Source of the DNA: Polaromonas sp.
GTDB lineage: Bacteria > Pseudomonadota > Gammaproteobacteria > Burkholderiales > Burkholderiaceae_C
Reading direction: 5' to 3'
DNA length: 38,643 bases
Assembly: GCA_021737975.1 (NCBI GenBank)
Contig: JAIPCZ010000025.1
Span: forward strand, 1 to 38,643
Position numbers and translations under genes: made by a program. Of this stretch, positions 1 through 7,990 are shown piece after piece. Below the pieces are notes generated by a model, which was given only the letters and a program-made list of their open reading frames with translations, ran no database searches and was not told the DNA's origin. Numbering within the stretch: position 1 is the first letter of the stretch; each line of letters opens with the position of its first letter.

Positions 1-112
1 CCTGACGCGCTTGCCAACACAGCGGGCAAGTCAGATTCATGAGCTGTTGCCGCACCGCTGGCAGCCACAAAGTCACGCTCTTTGATTCTCGGCCACAGCC
101 GCTGCGCTGTGG

Positions 113-1508
113 TCAAGATGGGTTCACCGGGCGCTTACACAGCTTCGCCAGAACCGGCGGATTCTCTTGGCGGGCCTCGCGCGCACGCTCAAGCGCAAGG
201 CGCACCGCGTTGGGGTGGGGCACATCGTGGGCCAGCGCCTCGATGATGGCCGCCTGCAGCGCCTGGGCACCATAACGCTCCAGCAGCCTGGACAGCGCCG
301 CCGTGATCGAGCCCAGGTTGTGGCCCCGCGCGGCCGCTCGTTGGAGGAGTTCGCTCGTCGCCGGGGCCGCGTGCGCCAGGGCGTCGGTGGCGCGGTGCTG
401 GCGCGCGCCGCGTTTGTGCGCCACCAGTGCCTGGATGTGCGCCGCCACCTCGATCTGCTGGCCGCTGCCGTAACTGCGCGCGTGGTCGGCCACATCCGTT
501 TGCCCATCCAGGACACGCACCTGTTGGGGAGTAGCCACCACGGTGAGGGTGCGTTACACGTATTTGTGGGGCACCGAGTAGTCGTTGAGGTCAAAGCGCA
601 CGTACGGCGTCTTGGCTACCTGCACTTCCAGGCGTTCGTGCACGGGATAGTCGGCATGGGGCAACGTCAGCAGGCTGGCGCGCTCGTTCCCGAAGGCCTC
701 GCGCACGCTCATACGGGTGTCCTCGGGCCAACGCAGATCGCCCGCCTGGCCCTCGCACCACACCCGCGCCTTGGCGTTGAGATCGTCCAGGTCGGTGAAC
801 TCTCGCGCGGCGAAGAAGGAGTCGCGGATGAAGCGGATCTTGCGCTCGACCCGACCCTTCTCATTACCCCGTGCTACCGCCACCGGGCGTGGTTCGTAGC
901 GGTAGTGGGATGCGAAGGCCAGCAGTTCGGGATTGAAGCGGATGGCGTCGCCCACGCGCTCAAGCACGGTGCTCTTCAAATTGTCGTAGAGCGCGACCCG
1001 CGCCAGCCCGCCCCAGGCGGCAAAGGCCAGCGCATGGCCCTGCAGGAACGCGTCCATGCGTGCGTTCAGGCTGAAGTGCACAAGGACGCGGCGCGAGTAA
1101 CTCAGCACCACCACGAAGGCCATCAAGGGCCGGCGGGCACGTCCGATCTGGAGGTGACCAAAGTGGCCCCAGTCGATCTGCATTTCAGCCCCGGGCAGAG
1201 TGCGAAGGCGCAGTAGGCCTCGGCGGGCGGGCGCGGGCGGTGCCGGGCCACGATGTGGCGGAAGTAGTCGGCACCACCCATATAACCACGCGACTGCACC
1301 ATCGTGTGAAGGCGCCGGACGGTGAGTGTGGGGAAGTTGGCCAGCGTCTCGCGCATGAACGGCAGATAGGGTTCCACCCGGCTGGGCGCCCTGGCGGCTG
1401 GGGGCGTATCACGCAAGCTTGGTCGAGCACGCTGCGCACCGTGTCGCGGTGTACGTGCAACTGGCGCGCGAAGGTGGCCCAAAGCCAAAGGGGTGCGATT
1501 GTTTGCAC
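113..1508 (-). pseudogene. istA: Decayed IS21-family transposase IstA remnant
   Basis: The leftward translation carries successive IstA pieces in three frames: an HTH-like stretch (ARQLHVHRDTVRSVLDQA), then [21 protein letters not shown], then the DDE catalytic core beginning [20 protein letters not shown] and containing YDNLKS and [15 protein letters not shown], then the Mu-transposase-like C-terminal part (AHAAPATSELLQRAA). One frameshift lies near 1415-1420. A second, apparently a single-base loss, lies at about 1211-1216. A TAA stop at 554-556 sits where family members continue without a break (YVxRTLTV). The usual first 20-25 residues and the C-terminal tail are missing, and no istB follows in bases 1-112. 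It is therefore a dead remnant. The identification as IS21 is firm; I could not identify terminal repeats. Confidence 0.85.
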
Positions 1509-1745
1509 GGAATCCTTTCAAATTGAAGGCCAGCCACGCGCCGAGGCTGGTTTGCCTGTGCGACGGACACGATCGCCAGAGCAAAAGTAATGTCCAAGTT
1601 CATCGGGGGAAAAGCATGTTTATTCTGAAAAAAAGCACGCTTTGGTTCGTAAAAAACAGAATGTTTTGTTTGGTTTTCCTGCTTTCCTGAAGCTCGCCGG
1701 GTCGGCATCATCGAAGCATCTCAATATCGATGCATCGGACTTCTC

Positions 1746-2126
1746 ATGCTCTATGCGATTTCATGGTTCTTGGTTCTGGCGCTTCTTGCCACTTGGTCAA
1801 TGGGCGTTTGGCTGCTGCACGGCCTGGCAGTCTGGTCCCTCACAGGCGTTGGTGCGCTCGCGGGTCAATCCCAGCAGATCGACAGCTTGTCCGTCCCCGC
1901 TTGGGTGGGGCTCTGGGTGCCGGATGATCTGATTTTGGCCTTCAAGGCAAGCGCTGCAGCGGTTTTGCCCTGGCTTGAGGCAGCCCTTTCTGCACTGCCC
2001 GCGCTTGCGGGCTGGCTTGGCCCGCTGGCGTGGACCGTGTGGGGCGTCGGGCTTCTGTTTCTTGCGGTTGGCGCAGTGGCACTGCATGTGCTGAGTTCCC
2101 TGACCCGCAAGGCAACAGTCCCGTGA
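1746..2126 (+). CDS. Small hydrophobic membrane protein, function unknown
   Basis: This encodes 126 residues. An N-terminal hydrophobic segment covers about residues 3-35 (ISWFLVLALLATWSMGVWLL) and a second spans about 88-117 (LAGWLGPLAWTVWGVGLLFL). A more polar middle carries a proline and tryptophan pattern (VPAWVGLWVPDDL). I recognise no named domain. It resembles short conserved membrane proteins of Comamonadaceae. Its stop codon overlaps the GTG start of the next gene in a GTGA arrangement, which suggests translational coupling with the DUF2062 protein. No strong Shine-Dalgarno sequence is visible before the ATG, so the start is provisional. Confidence 0.6.
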   Translation: MLYAISWFLVLALLATWSMGVWLLHGLAVWSLTGVGALAGQSQQIDSLSVPAWVGLWVPDDLILAFKASAAAVLPWLEAALSALPALAGWLGPLAWTVWGVGLLFLAVGAVALHVLSSLTRKATVP

Positions 2127-2638
2127 GGCATAACAACCCAACTTGGAGGGAGCGGCTCAGCAAGTCGCTGCCAGACCGCCACACGCTGTCTGCCCATCCC
2201 TGGTTGGTGCCAGTCGCCGGCAGGCTACTGCATCCGCAGCTATGGAGGTTTCAACATGAGGCCGTGGCCCGCGGTGTGGCGGTGGGCATCTTTTGGGCCT
2301 TCGTCATCCCGTTCGCCCAAATGGTGGTGGCAGCCGCACATTGCACCTGGTGGCGCGCCAACATACCGGCAGCGGCTGCGATGACGATGGTCACCAACCC
2401 GCTGACGATTGGCTTCTGGCTGTGGCTGGCCTACCAAACGGGTGCGCTGGTATTGGGAGAACCCTCGGCCGCAGGCGCACCGCTCAATGAGGGTGTGATG
2501 CCATGGTTGACGGAGTTCGGCCGGCCAACCGTGCTGGGCATGGGCATGTTCGCCATCGGCGGCGCGGCTCTGGGCTACGTTGGGGTCAAACTGATTTGGC
2601 GCTTGCGAGTCTGGTTCAAACACCGCGTGCGTCGGTGA
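2123..2638 (+). CDS. DUF2062 family membrane protein
   Basis: This encodes 171 residues from a GTG codon that overlaps the upstream stop. The N-terminal segment (LPDRHTLSAHPWLVPVAGRLLHPQLW) followed by ARGVAVGIFWAFVIPFAQMVVAA and TNPLTIGFWLWLAYQTGALVLG is the signature of the DUF2062 family: a short basic N-terminal tail, a glycine-rich membrane hairpin and a TNP motif between helices. A final hydrophobic helix lies near residues 137-158. Members are inner-membrane proteins of unknown function, some fused to glycosyltransferases. The longer open frame extends upstream to 2030 but would overlap the preceding gene heavily, so I prefer the GTG at 2123. Confidence 0.75.
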   Translation: MRHNNPTWRERLSKSLPDRHTLSAHPWLVPVAGRLLHPQLWRFQHEAVARGVAVGIFWAFVIPFAQMVVAAAHCTWWRANIPAAAAMTMVTNPLTIGFWLWLAYQTGALVLGEPSAAGAPLNEGVMPWLTEFGRPTVLGMGMFAIGGAALGYVGVKLIWRLRVWFKHRVRR

Positions 2639-2815
2639 GCCATCGCGGCAGGCCCGCCCTTCAGCACGGCGGAGGTCGGCGTTGTTGCTGATTTTCAATG
2701 CCATCATCGCCAAATTCACTATTTTTCGAACTATCTGTCTTTTAAATGCTGCTTTTTCAGATGCACTTTGTTGCCTATTCTTGCCACTGTTCTTTCATCT
2801 TCAAAGGAGATTCAT

Positions 2816-3754
2816 ATGAAGCGCTTGCTGACCCTCTTGGCCGTGGTGTTCACCTTCGGCCTTTCAACCGTGGCCATGGATGCCGAAGCCGCAAAACGCA
2901 TGGGCTCCGGTAAATCCCTGGGCACACAACGCCAGGCCGTGCAGGACAAGGCGCCCGCCGCTGCCAGCCCATCGGCAGCAGCCACACCCGCCGCCGGCGC
3001 TGCCGCTGCAAGCCCTTCTCGCTCGTGGATGGGCCCGGTTGCCGGGCTCGCTGCTGGCCTGGGCTTGGCCGCTTTGGCGTCACACCTCGGATTTGGCGAC
3101 GAGTTGGCCTCCATGGTAATGATGGGCCTGTTGGCTGCAGCTGTCGTGGTGGCAATCGGTTTCTTCATGCGCAAGCGTGCGGCCTCACAGCGATCAAACG
3201 CGACCGGACCGGGGGGATTGCAATACGCGCATGTGAACCCTGGTGCGGCACGTGATGCCGGCGGCCAAGGCGAGCGCCATGCGCCTGCCTACAAAGTCTT
3301 GATGCCCTCAGGGGCTGGCAGCGCCATCGGTTCGGGTCTTGGATCAGGCCTTGGCGCAAATGGCCGCGGCATGAGCCGGATTCCCGCGGATTTCGACAGC
3401 GCAGGCTTCGAGCGCAACGCCAAGGTCAACTTTATTCGCCTGCAGGCCGCCAACGATGCAGGCGATCTGGACGATATCCGCCAATTCACGACCCCTGAAA
3501 TGTTTGCCGAGATCAAGCTGGAGGCTGCCGAACGAGGCTCAGCGTCTCAGAAAACCGACGTCGTGAGCATCCAGGCTGAGGTGATCGAGGTTGATGAGGA
3601 CGAAGACCGCTATCTGGTCAGCGTGCGATTCACGGGCGTGATTCGCGACGGCAGCGGCGAGCCGGATGAGTCGTTTGACGAGGTCTGGCATATGCTGAAG
3701 TCACGCCGCGGTAGCAGTGGCTGGTTGCTGTCCGGGATTCAGCAAATAGCGTGA
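2816..3754 (+). CDS. Tim44-like domain protein
   Basis: This encodes 312 residues and starts at the ATG preceded by AAAGGAG. A signal peptide covers residues 1-25 (MKRLLTLLAVVFTFGLSTVA, cut near AEA). An Ala/Pro/Ser-rich linker follows, then two hydrophobic segments (about 80-98 and 104-122) ending in RKRA. The C-terminal half from about residue 190 (FERNAKVNFIRLQAANDAGDLDDIRQ, then FTTPEMFAEI) matches the Tim44-like fold seen in bacterial proteins and mitochondrial Tim44. In bacteria this domain is found in membrane-anchored proteins whose role is mostly undefined. The gene stands alone; its stop lies about 20 bases from the stop of a convergent short ORF. Confidence 0.85.
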   Translation: MKRLLTLLAVVFTFGLSTVAMDAEAAKRMGSGKSLGTQRQAVQDKAPAAASPSAAATPAAGAAAASPSRSWMGPVAGLAAGLGLAALASHLGFGDELASMVMMGLLAAAVVVAIGFFMRKRAASQRSNATGPGGLQYAHVNPGAARDAGGQGERHAPAYKVLMPSGAGSAIGSGLGSGLGANGRGMSRIPADFDSAGFERNAKVNFIRLQAANDAGDLDDIRQFTTPEMFAEIKLEAAERGSASQKTDVVSIQAEVIEVDEDEDRYLVSVRFTGVIRDGSGEPDESFDEVWHMLKSRRGSSGWLLSGIQQIA

Positions 3755-3776
3755 GTCCAGGGATCAGGCGCCGGGC

Positions 3777-3890
3777 CTACTCGGCGCAGTCGAAGCTCCT
3801 GGCGTCTTCGGTGCTGCCCTGGCCGCGGTAGACAGCGGATTTCGGCCCGATGCCACGGGCGGTCTGAACCATCCACTTGCGTTTGGCCAT
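3777..3890 (-). CDS. Putative 37-residue basic protein, divergent from SOS-type helicase
   Basis: An uninterrupted ATG-to-TAG frame encodes MAKRKWMVQTARGIGPKSAV, then YRGQGSTEDARSFDCAE. The start is preceded on the minus strand by CGGGAG at a good ribosome-binding distance. The composition is protein-like, with a basic N-terminus and an acidic C-terminus, and not the Arg/Pro/Ala-rich type of most shadow frames here. The LexA-type palindrome at 3946-3961 lies about 55 bases upstream of this start, so the ORF may share SOS control with the helicase. A GCGCCG/CGGCGC stem at 3768-3787 overlaps its stop. I do not recognise a family. Coding status rests on the start signal, composition and position only. 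Confidence 0.45.
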   Translation of the reverse strand: MAKRKWMVQTARGIGPKSAVYRGQGSTEDARSFDCAE

Positions 3891-3945
3891 GTCCGCTCCC
3901 GGAAAAAACTCTCAACGGTCGTTACAGCAGCGGGAGACCAGAGAG

Positions 3946-3961
3946 CTGTGTTAATGTACAG
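3946..3961. promoter_or_regulatory. LexA-type SOS box
   Basis: The sequence CTGT-GTTAATGT-ACAG fits the CTGT-N8-ACAG LexA consensus of Gamma- and Betaproteobacteria exactly. Its centre is about 54 bases upstream of the UvrD-like helicase ATG and about 63 bases upstream of the divergent 37-residue ORF. A DNA-repair-type helicase downstream makes SOS repression by LexA plausible. Confidence 0.7.
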
Positions 3962-4007
3962 TATCAGATAAGCAGCCATTATTGCGCATTGCCTGACGCC
4001 ACCGCTC

Positions 4008-6092
4008 ATGAACACCATCGTTGCCCCCCGCCTTGACCCGTTCGAGTCGCTCAACCCGGAGCAACGGCTGGCGGTCGGGCACGGCCTGGGCGAGGACAGC
4101 GGCGACACGCGCCCCCTGCTCATCATCGCCGGGGCCGGCTCGGGCAAGACCAACACGCTCGCCTACCGGGTGGCCAATCTCATCCTGCACCAGGCGGACC
4201 CGCAGCGCATGCTGCTGCTGACCTTCTCGCGCCGCGCTGCCGTGGAGATGGAGCGGCGGGTCGGCGGCGTCCTGAACCAGGTGCTGGGGCAGAGCGCCAC
4301 CCGGCCCTTGCCGTCGCTGCCCTGGTCCGGCACCTTTCACAGCATTGGCGCGCGCCTGCTGCGCGACTATGCGGGGCGCATTGGCCTGGATGAGTCCTTC
4401 ACCATTCACGACCGCGCCGATTCCGAGGACCTGCTGGGCCTGGTGCGCCATGACCTGGGTCTGACGTCCACCCGGAACCGATTTCCGCAAAAAGGCACCT
4501 GCCTGGCCATCTACTCGCGCGTGGTCAACAGCCAGCAGCCCTTTCTGCAGGTGCTGCAGCAGGTGTTTCCGTGGTGCGCGCCGTGGGAGAGTGAGCTCAA
4601 GAAACTGTTTGCGGCCTATGACGAGGCCAAGCAGGCGCAAAACGTGCTCGATTACGACGACCTCCTTCTGTTCTGGTCCGAGATGATGGCCGACCCGGAG
4701 CTCGCCGCCGAGGTCGGCGCCCGCTTTGACCATGTGCTGGTCGACGAGTACCAGGACACCAACCGCCTGCAGGCCGCCATCCTGCTGGGCCTCAAGCCAA
4801 GCGGCCAGGGCGTCACCGTGGTCGGTGACGATGCCCAGAGCATCTACAGCTTTCGCGGCGCCACCGTGCGCAACATCCTGGACTTCCCGCAGCAGTTCAG
4901 CCAGCCGTCCCGCCTGGTGACGCTGGCGCGCAACTACCGCTCAACCCAGCCCGTGCTGGACGTCTCGAATGCCGTCATCGCGCAGGCCGCCGAGCGCCAT
5001 GCCAAAGAGCTCTGGACCGACAAGCCGGGCAGCACCCGGGCGCAGCTGGTGATGGTGCCCGACGAGGCCGAGCAGGCGCGCTGGGTGGCCAGCCGCATCC
5101 TGGTGCATCGTGAAGCCGGGCTCAGCCTCAAGTCCCAGGCGGTTTTGTTTCGCACCTCGTCGCACAGCGCGGCGCTGGAGCTGGAGCTCACGCGCCGCCA
5201 GATTCCCTTCGTCAAGTTCGGCGGCCTCAAGTTCCTCGAAGCCGCCCACGTGAAGGACATGCTGGCGATCCTGCGCTTTGCCCAGAATCCCCGTGGCCGC
5301 ATGGCCGGGTTCAGGGTCGTGCAGCTCATTCCCGGCATGGGCCCGGCCCATGCCGCGCGCCTGCTGGATGCCATGGATGTGGCCGCCGATCCGACCGCCA
5401 CCCTGGAAATTTTCCAGGCGCCGGCGGGTGCTGCCGCCGAATGGCAGGCCTTCGTGCAGTTGTACCGCGCGCTGCGTCGGCCGCAGCAGGCCTGGCCGGC
5501 GGACATGGACCTGGCCAAGCGCTGGTATTGCCCCCATCTGGAGCGGCTTCATGACAACGCGGCGGTGCGCCGCATCGATGTCGACAACCTGGAGCGCATC
5601 GCCGCGAGTTACGCCAGCCGCGAACGTTTTCTCAGCGAACTCACACTGGACCCGCCGGATGCAAGCAGCGACCAGGCGGGCGCGCCGCACCGCGATGAAG
5701 ACTACGTGATTCTCTCGACCATCCATTCGGCCAAGGGTCAGGAATGGACCTCGGTGCATGTGCTCAATGTGGTGGACGGCTGCATCCCGTCAGACATGAG
5801 CACCGGCTCGGCCGCCGAGATCGAGGAAGAACGCCGCCTGCTTTACGTCGCCATGACCCGCGCCAAGGAGTTTTTGCAGCTGCTGGTGCCGCACCGTTTC
5901 TACGTGACGCAGCAGTCGGCCATGGGTGAACGTCACCTCTATGCTTCGCGCACACGCTTCATCCCCGACGCACTCGCGGCGCAGTTCGACACCGTGGTCT
6001 GGCCCACCGCAACGGCCGACGGCGCGTTCGCCCGACCCGCCGGCCCGAGCCGGATGCAGGTGCGCGACCGTGCCCGCTCGGCGTGGCGATGA
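4008..6092 (+). CDS. UvrD/PcrA-like superfamily 1 ATP-dependent DNA helicase
   Basis: This encodes 694 residues, close to the 720 of E. coli UvrD. All SF1A motifs are visible: the Q motif LNPEQR (15-20), Walker A AGAGSGKT (41-48), motif II VDEYQDTN (245-252), motif III VVGDDAQSIYSFRGA, the downstream LARNYRS, motif V STIHSAKGQEW (570-580) and motif VI ERRLLYVAMTRAKEF. It should be a 3'-5' helicase that translocates on single-stranded DNA. The C-terminus ends soon after motif VI and lacks a recognisable UvrD tail, so this is probably an additional UvrD-family helicase and not the housekeeping uvrD. The LexA-type box upstream suggests SOS induction. Confidence 0.9.
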   Translation: MNTIVAPRLDPFESLNPEQRLAVGHGLGEDSGDTRPLLIIAGAGSGKTNTLAYRVANLILHQADPQRMLLLTFSRRAAVEMERRVGGVLNQVLGQSATRPLPSLPWSGTFHSIGARLLRDYAGRIGLDESFTIHDRADSEDLLGLVRHDLGLTSTRNRFPQKGTCLAIYSRVVNSQQPFLQVLQQVFPWCAPWESELKKLFAAYDEAKQAQNVLDYDDLLLFWSEMMADPELAAEVGARFDHVLVDEYQDTNRLQAAILLGLKPSGQGVTVVGDDAQSIYSFRGATVRNILDFPQQFSQPSRLVTLARNYRSTQPVLDVSNAVIAQAAERHAKELWTDKPGSTRAQLVMVPDEAEQARWVASRILVHREAGLSLKSQAVLFRTSSHSAALELELTRRQIPFVKFGGLKFLEAAHVKDMLAILRFAQNPRGRMAGFRVVQLIPGMGPAHAARLLDAMDVAADPTATLEIFQAPAGAAAEWQAFVQLYRALRRPQQAWPADMDLAKRWYCPHLERLHDNAAVRRIDVDNLERIAASYASRERFLSELTLDPPDASSDQAGAPHRDEDYVILSTIHSAKGQEWTSVHVLNVVDGCIPSDMSTGSAAEIEEERRLLYVAMTRAKEFLQLLVPHRFYVTQQSAMGERHLYASRTRFIPDALAAQFDTVVWPTATADGAFARPAGPSRMQVRDRARSAWR

Positions 6093-6113
6093 CGCCATGA
6101 AATTTGTGGCGTC
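6091..6113. terminator. Stem-loop between convergent genes
   Basis: GACGCCA (6091-6097) pairs with TGGCGTC (6107-6113) around a 9-base loop. The stem starts within the helicase stop codon and lies between convergent genes. It has no clear T-tract, so function as an intrinsic terminator is uncertain. Confidence 0.35.
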
Positions 6114-6130
6114 GATTCGCCTTGAATCCC

Positions 6131-6505
6131 TTATTCAGCCTGCGCCAACAGTTTCTTCAACTCGCCGCTGTTGATCAGCGCCTTGAGCTCGCCGGCACCG
6201 CCCACCAGCATGCCCTTGACAAACACCATCGGAAAGGTGGGCCAGCCGGTCCACATCTTGAGCGCATTTCGCTCACGCCAGGTATTGAAATAGTTGCCGT
6301 ACTCCAAATACTTGTACGGCTGCTGCGTCGCCTCAAGCGCCTTGCAGGCCTGTTTGGGAAAGGGGTTCCAGCCCATGCCAACCACCACCACCTCGTTGGT
6401 TTTGACTGCCGCCATGACCGCCTGAACGATGTCTTGCTGATGGCCCGCGACCTTGCTGCGGATCGCTGGATGCATGTGTGTTTCGTCAAGAATCGGGCGT
6501 GGCAT
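6131..6505 (-). CDS. Glutaredoxin-fold protein lacking the CxxC active site
   Basis: This encodes 124 residues; the ATG at 6505 is preceded by CGGAG. The strand-helix core EVVVVGMGW, the cis-proline motif TGWPTFP (86-92), FVKGMLVGG and the C-terminal ELKALINSGELKKLL align well with monothiol glutaredoxins. Where glutaredoxins have CPFC or CGFS, this protein has NPFP (47-50), with a lone Cys at 54. It therefore lacks the standard thiol pair, and its only cysteine sits four residues after the motif. It may bind a ligand or partner or use Cys54 unusually; ordinary glutathione-dependent disulfide reductase activity is unlikely. It overlaps the upstream gene by 20 bases, implying co-translation. 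Confidence 0.8.
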   Translation of the reverse strand: MPRPILDETHMHPAIRSKVAGHQQDIVQAVMAAVKTNEVVVVGMGWNPFPKQACKALEATQQPYKYLEYGNYFNTWRERNALKMWTGWPTFPMVFVKGMLVGGAGELKALINSGELKKLLAQAE

Positions 6506-7274
6506 GGAAAACTCCGGTAGGGTCGAAATAGGGCAAGAGGGCTTTCGCCGCATCGATGCGCAAGTGCATTTCGATGGCGGGATCACCCATCACCGCAAGC
6601 AGAAAACGTTTTGGATCCTGGCCGTCGCCGGCACCCGCCGGCTCGGCGGCGACCGATGCCGCGGCACGGCTGGTCGGCGAAACGACCGGTCTGAGCCGGT
6701 CCTGTGCCAGCCGAAACTCGGCCGGCGCGATGCATTTGAGACGCGACAGGAGCTTGGCCTGCGCGTCCGGACTGGGGGGCAGGTCAAGCCAGGGCTCGTC
6801 GGCAAACATGCCGGCCAGGCCCGCCGCCACAAACGCCGACCAGCGCCCTGATTCGCCCTGGCGGGCGGGCACCAGCCTGGCGTGTTGGACCTGCCCTGCC
6901 GCTGAATCACCGGCCTGCGGTTTCAGACGGATGTGCTTGGGGGCAATGGCGCCCAGGTAGCGCCGGCGCAGGGCCTCAAGAAAATCAAACGCTTGCGCAA
7001 CCGGCACCGGATCCGCAAGCGAAAACCAGACTTGGTAGCCGTCAATGCCGGAGACTGCGATGGCGGGAGCGGGCAGATCAAGATCGTCCTGAACCCCTTG
7101 CCAAAGCGCCGCAACACCGTCCCAGCCGGCCTGCTGGGCAAGCTCCACGACCATCGCCCTGACTCGCCCGTCGGCGCCGGTCAGACTCAGGGTTTCACAC
7201 GCGGCATCCTGGCGTTCGGACGGCGCGCCGTGCGGGAGGTAGAGGCGGTGCAGTTCCGCTTGCAGTCTGTTCAT
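6486..7274 (-). CDS. Conserved protein of unknown function, possible primase-like fold
   Basis: This encodes 262 residues in the middle of a leftward cluster; its end overlaps the glutaredoxin-like start by 20 bases. No assured family is recognised. Residues about 60-105 (AIAVSGIDGYQVWFSLADP, then a helix and RRRYLG) are a strand-turn-strand with a faint look of the SGxxGxHxW strand of archaeo-eukaryotic primases. Here the usual His is Gln, so this is only a suspicion. The C-terminal half is soluble, with LPPSPDAQAKLLSRL and a conserved-looking final segment (DPAIEMHLRIDAAKALLPYF) that resembles terminase or HEAT-like helices. No signal peptide or transmembrane segment is visible. Confidence 0.6.
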   Translation of the reverse strand: MNRLQAELHRLYLPHGAPSERQDAACETLSLTGADGRVRAMVVELAQQAGWDGVAALWQGVQDDLDLPAPAIAVSGIDGYQVWFSLADPVPVAQAFDFLEALRRRYLGAIAPKHIRLKPQAGDSAAGQVQHARLVPARQGESGRWSAFVAAGLAGMFADEPWLDLPPSPDAQAKLLSRLKCIAPAEFRLAQDRLRPVVSPTSRAAASVAAEPAGAGDGQDPKRFLLAVMGDPAIEMHLRIDAAKALLPYFDPTGVFHATPDS

Positions 7275-7298
7275 GGGTCGATGGCGCCTTGGGCCTGA

Positions 7299-7922
7299 TC
7301 AGACCAGCCTGTACATGCCGGACTCATTCGTCTGCACATGCCCCGCCGCCGCCAGGCGTTTGAGCGCCGCCGTCATGGAGCCCATCGGAATGCCGGTTGC
7401 CTTGGCAACAGCGGTTTGCTTGACCGCGGCAAAGTCTTTGGTTTTCAAAACGTAGCGCAGATGCCTGAGCAGTCTGGCGGCATTCCGGGGCAGTGGCGTT
7501 GCCGGCACGGGACCCGGTTTGGCGGCAGGGGTCCTCCTCTTCCTTTTGATCTTGACGTCGGTGGCGGCCAGACTGCTGACCGACACCAGGGGTGACGCTG
7601 ATCTGGCCGGGGCCTCGGACGCGGGGGCTGCCAAGGCAGGCATGACGTCGGGCAGGGACGGCTCCACGTCGCTCAACGCGCCAGCCATCTGGTAGACATT
7701 TCTCAGGTCCTCTTCCATGGCGGCGACCGTTTGCGACAGGCGGGCGACCATTTTCCAGTTCTCGAACAGCGTGTCGTTGCCCAGGTGAAAAGGATTCGCT
7801 GCGACGGCGGCCTGGACACGCTCGCCATAACGCTTGACCGCCAGCCTGAGTTGGGCGTCAGCATCGAACATGGCGGCACCGGCCTTTTGCAGCGTGGCGA
7901 GAAGTTCTTTGTTCAGCGACAT
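7299..7922 (-). CDS. Winged-helix C-terminal domain protein, unknown function
   Basis: This encodes 207 residues. The ATG at 7922 has an AAGGAA element upstream. The N-terminal 65 residues (MSLNKELLATLQKAGAAMFD, then NDTLFENWKMVARLSQTVAAME) are helical and may form a coiled-coil dimerisation region. An Ala/Pro-rich linker with a basic patch (KIKRKRR) follows. The last 65 residues (LRHLRYVLKTKDFAAVKQTA, VAKATGIPMGSMTAALKRL, HVQTNESGMYRLV) form a winged-helix DNA-binding domain of the MarR/ArsR-like kind. The gene lies 24 bases upstream of the unknown protein at 6486-7274, so it could be a local regulator or a DNA-binding partner of it. Confidence 0.6.
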   Translation of the reverse strand: MSLNKELLATLQKAGAAMFDADAQLRLAVKRYGERVQAAVAANPFHLGNDTLFENWKMVARLSQTVAAMEEDLRNVYQMAGALSDVEPSLPDVMPALAAPASEAPARSASPLVSVSSLAATDVKIKRKRRTPAAKPGPVPATPLPRNAARLLRHLRYVLKTKDFAAVKQTAVAKATGIPMGSMTAALKRLAAAGHVQTNESGMYRLV

Positions 7923-7990
7923 GAGATGAAGTTCCTTGCTTGAAACGATGGTGGGGCAGCGCGATTGTGCCTTCGGTGACACACAGGAAG

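Noticed and set aside
167..1216. A 349-codon plus-strand frame over the IstA remnant
   Set aside because: Antisense of the transposase remnant, which is recognisable on the minus strand.
1621..1672. ATTCTG...CAGAAT inverted repeat near the upstream end of the IS21 remnant
   Set aside because: Only 6-bp arms in an A/T-rich stretch; not convincing as a transposon terminus.
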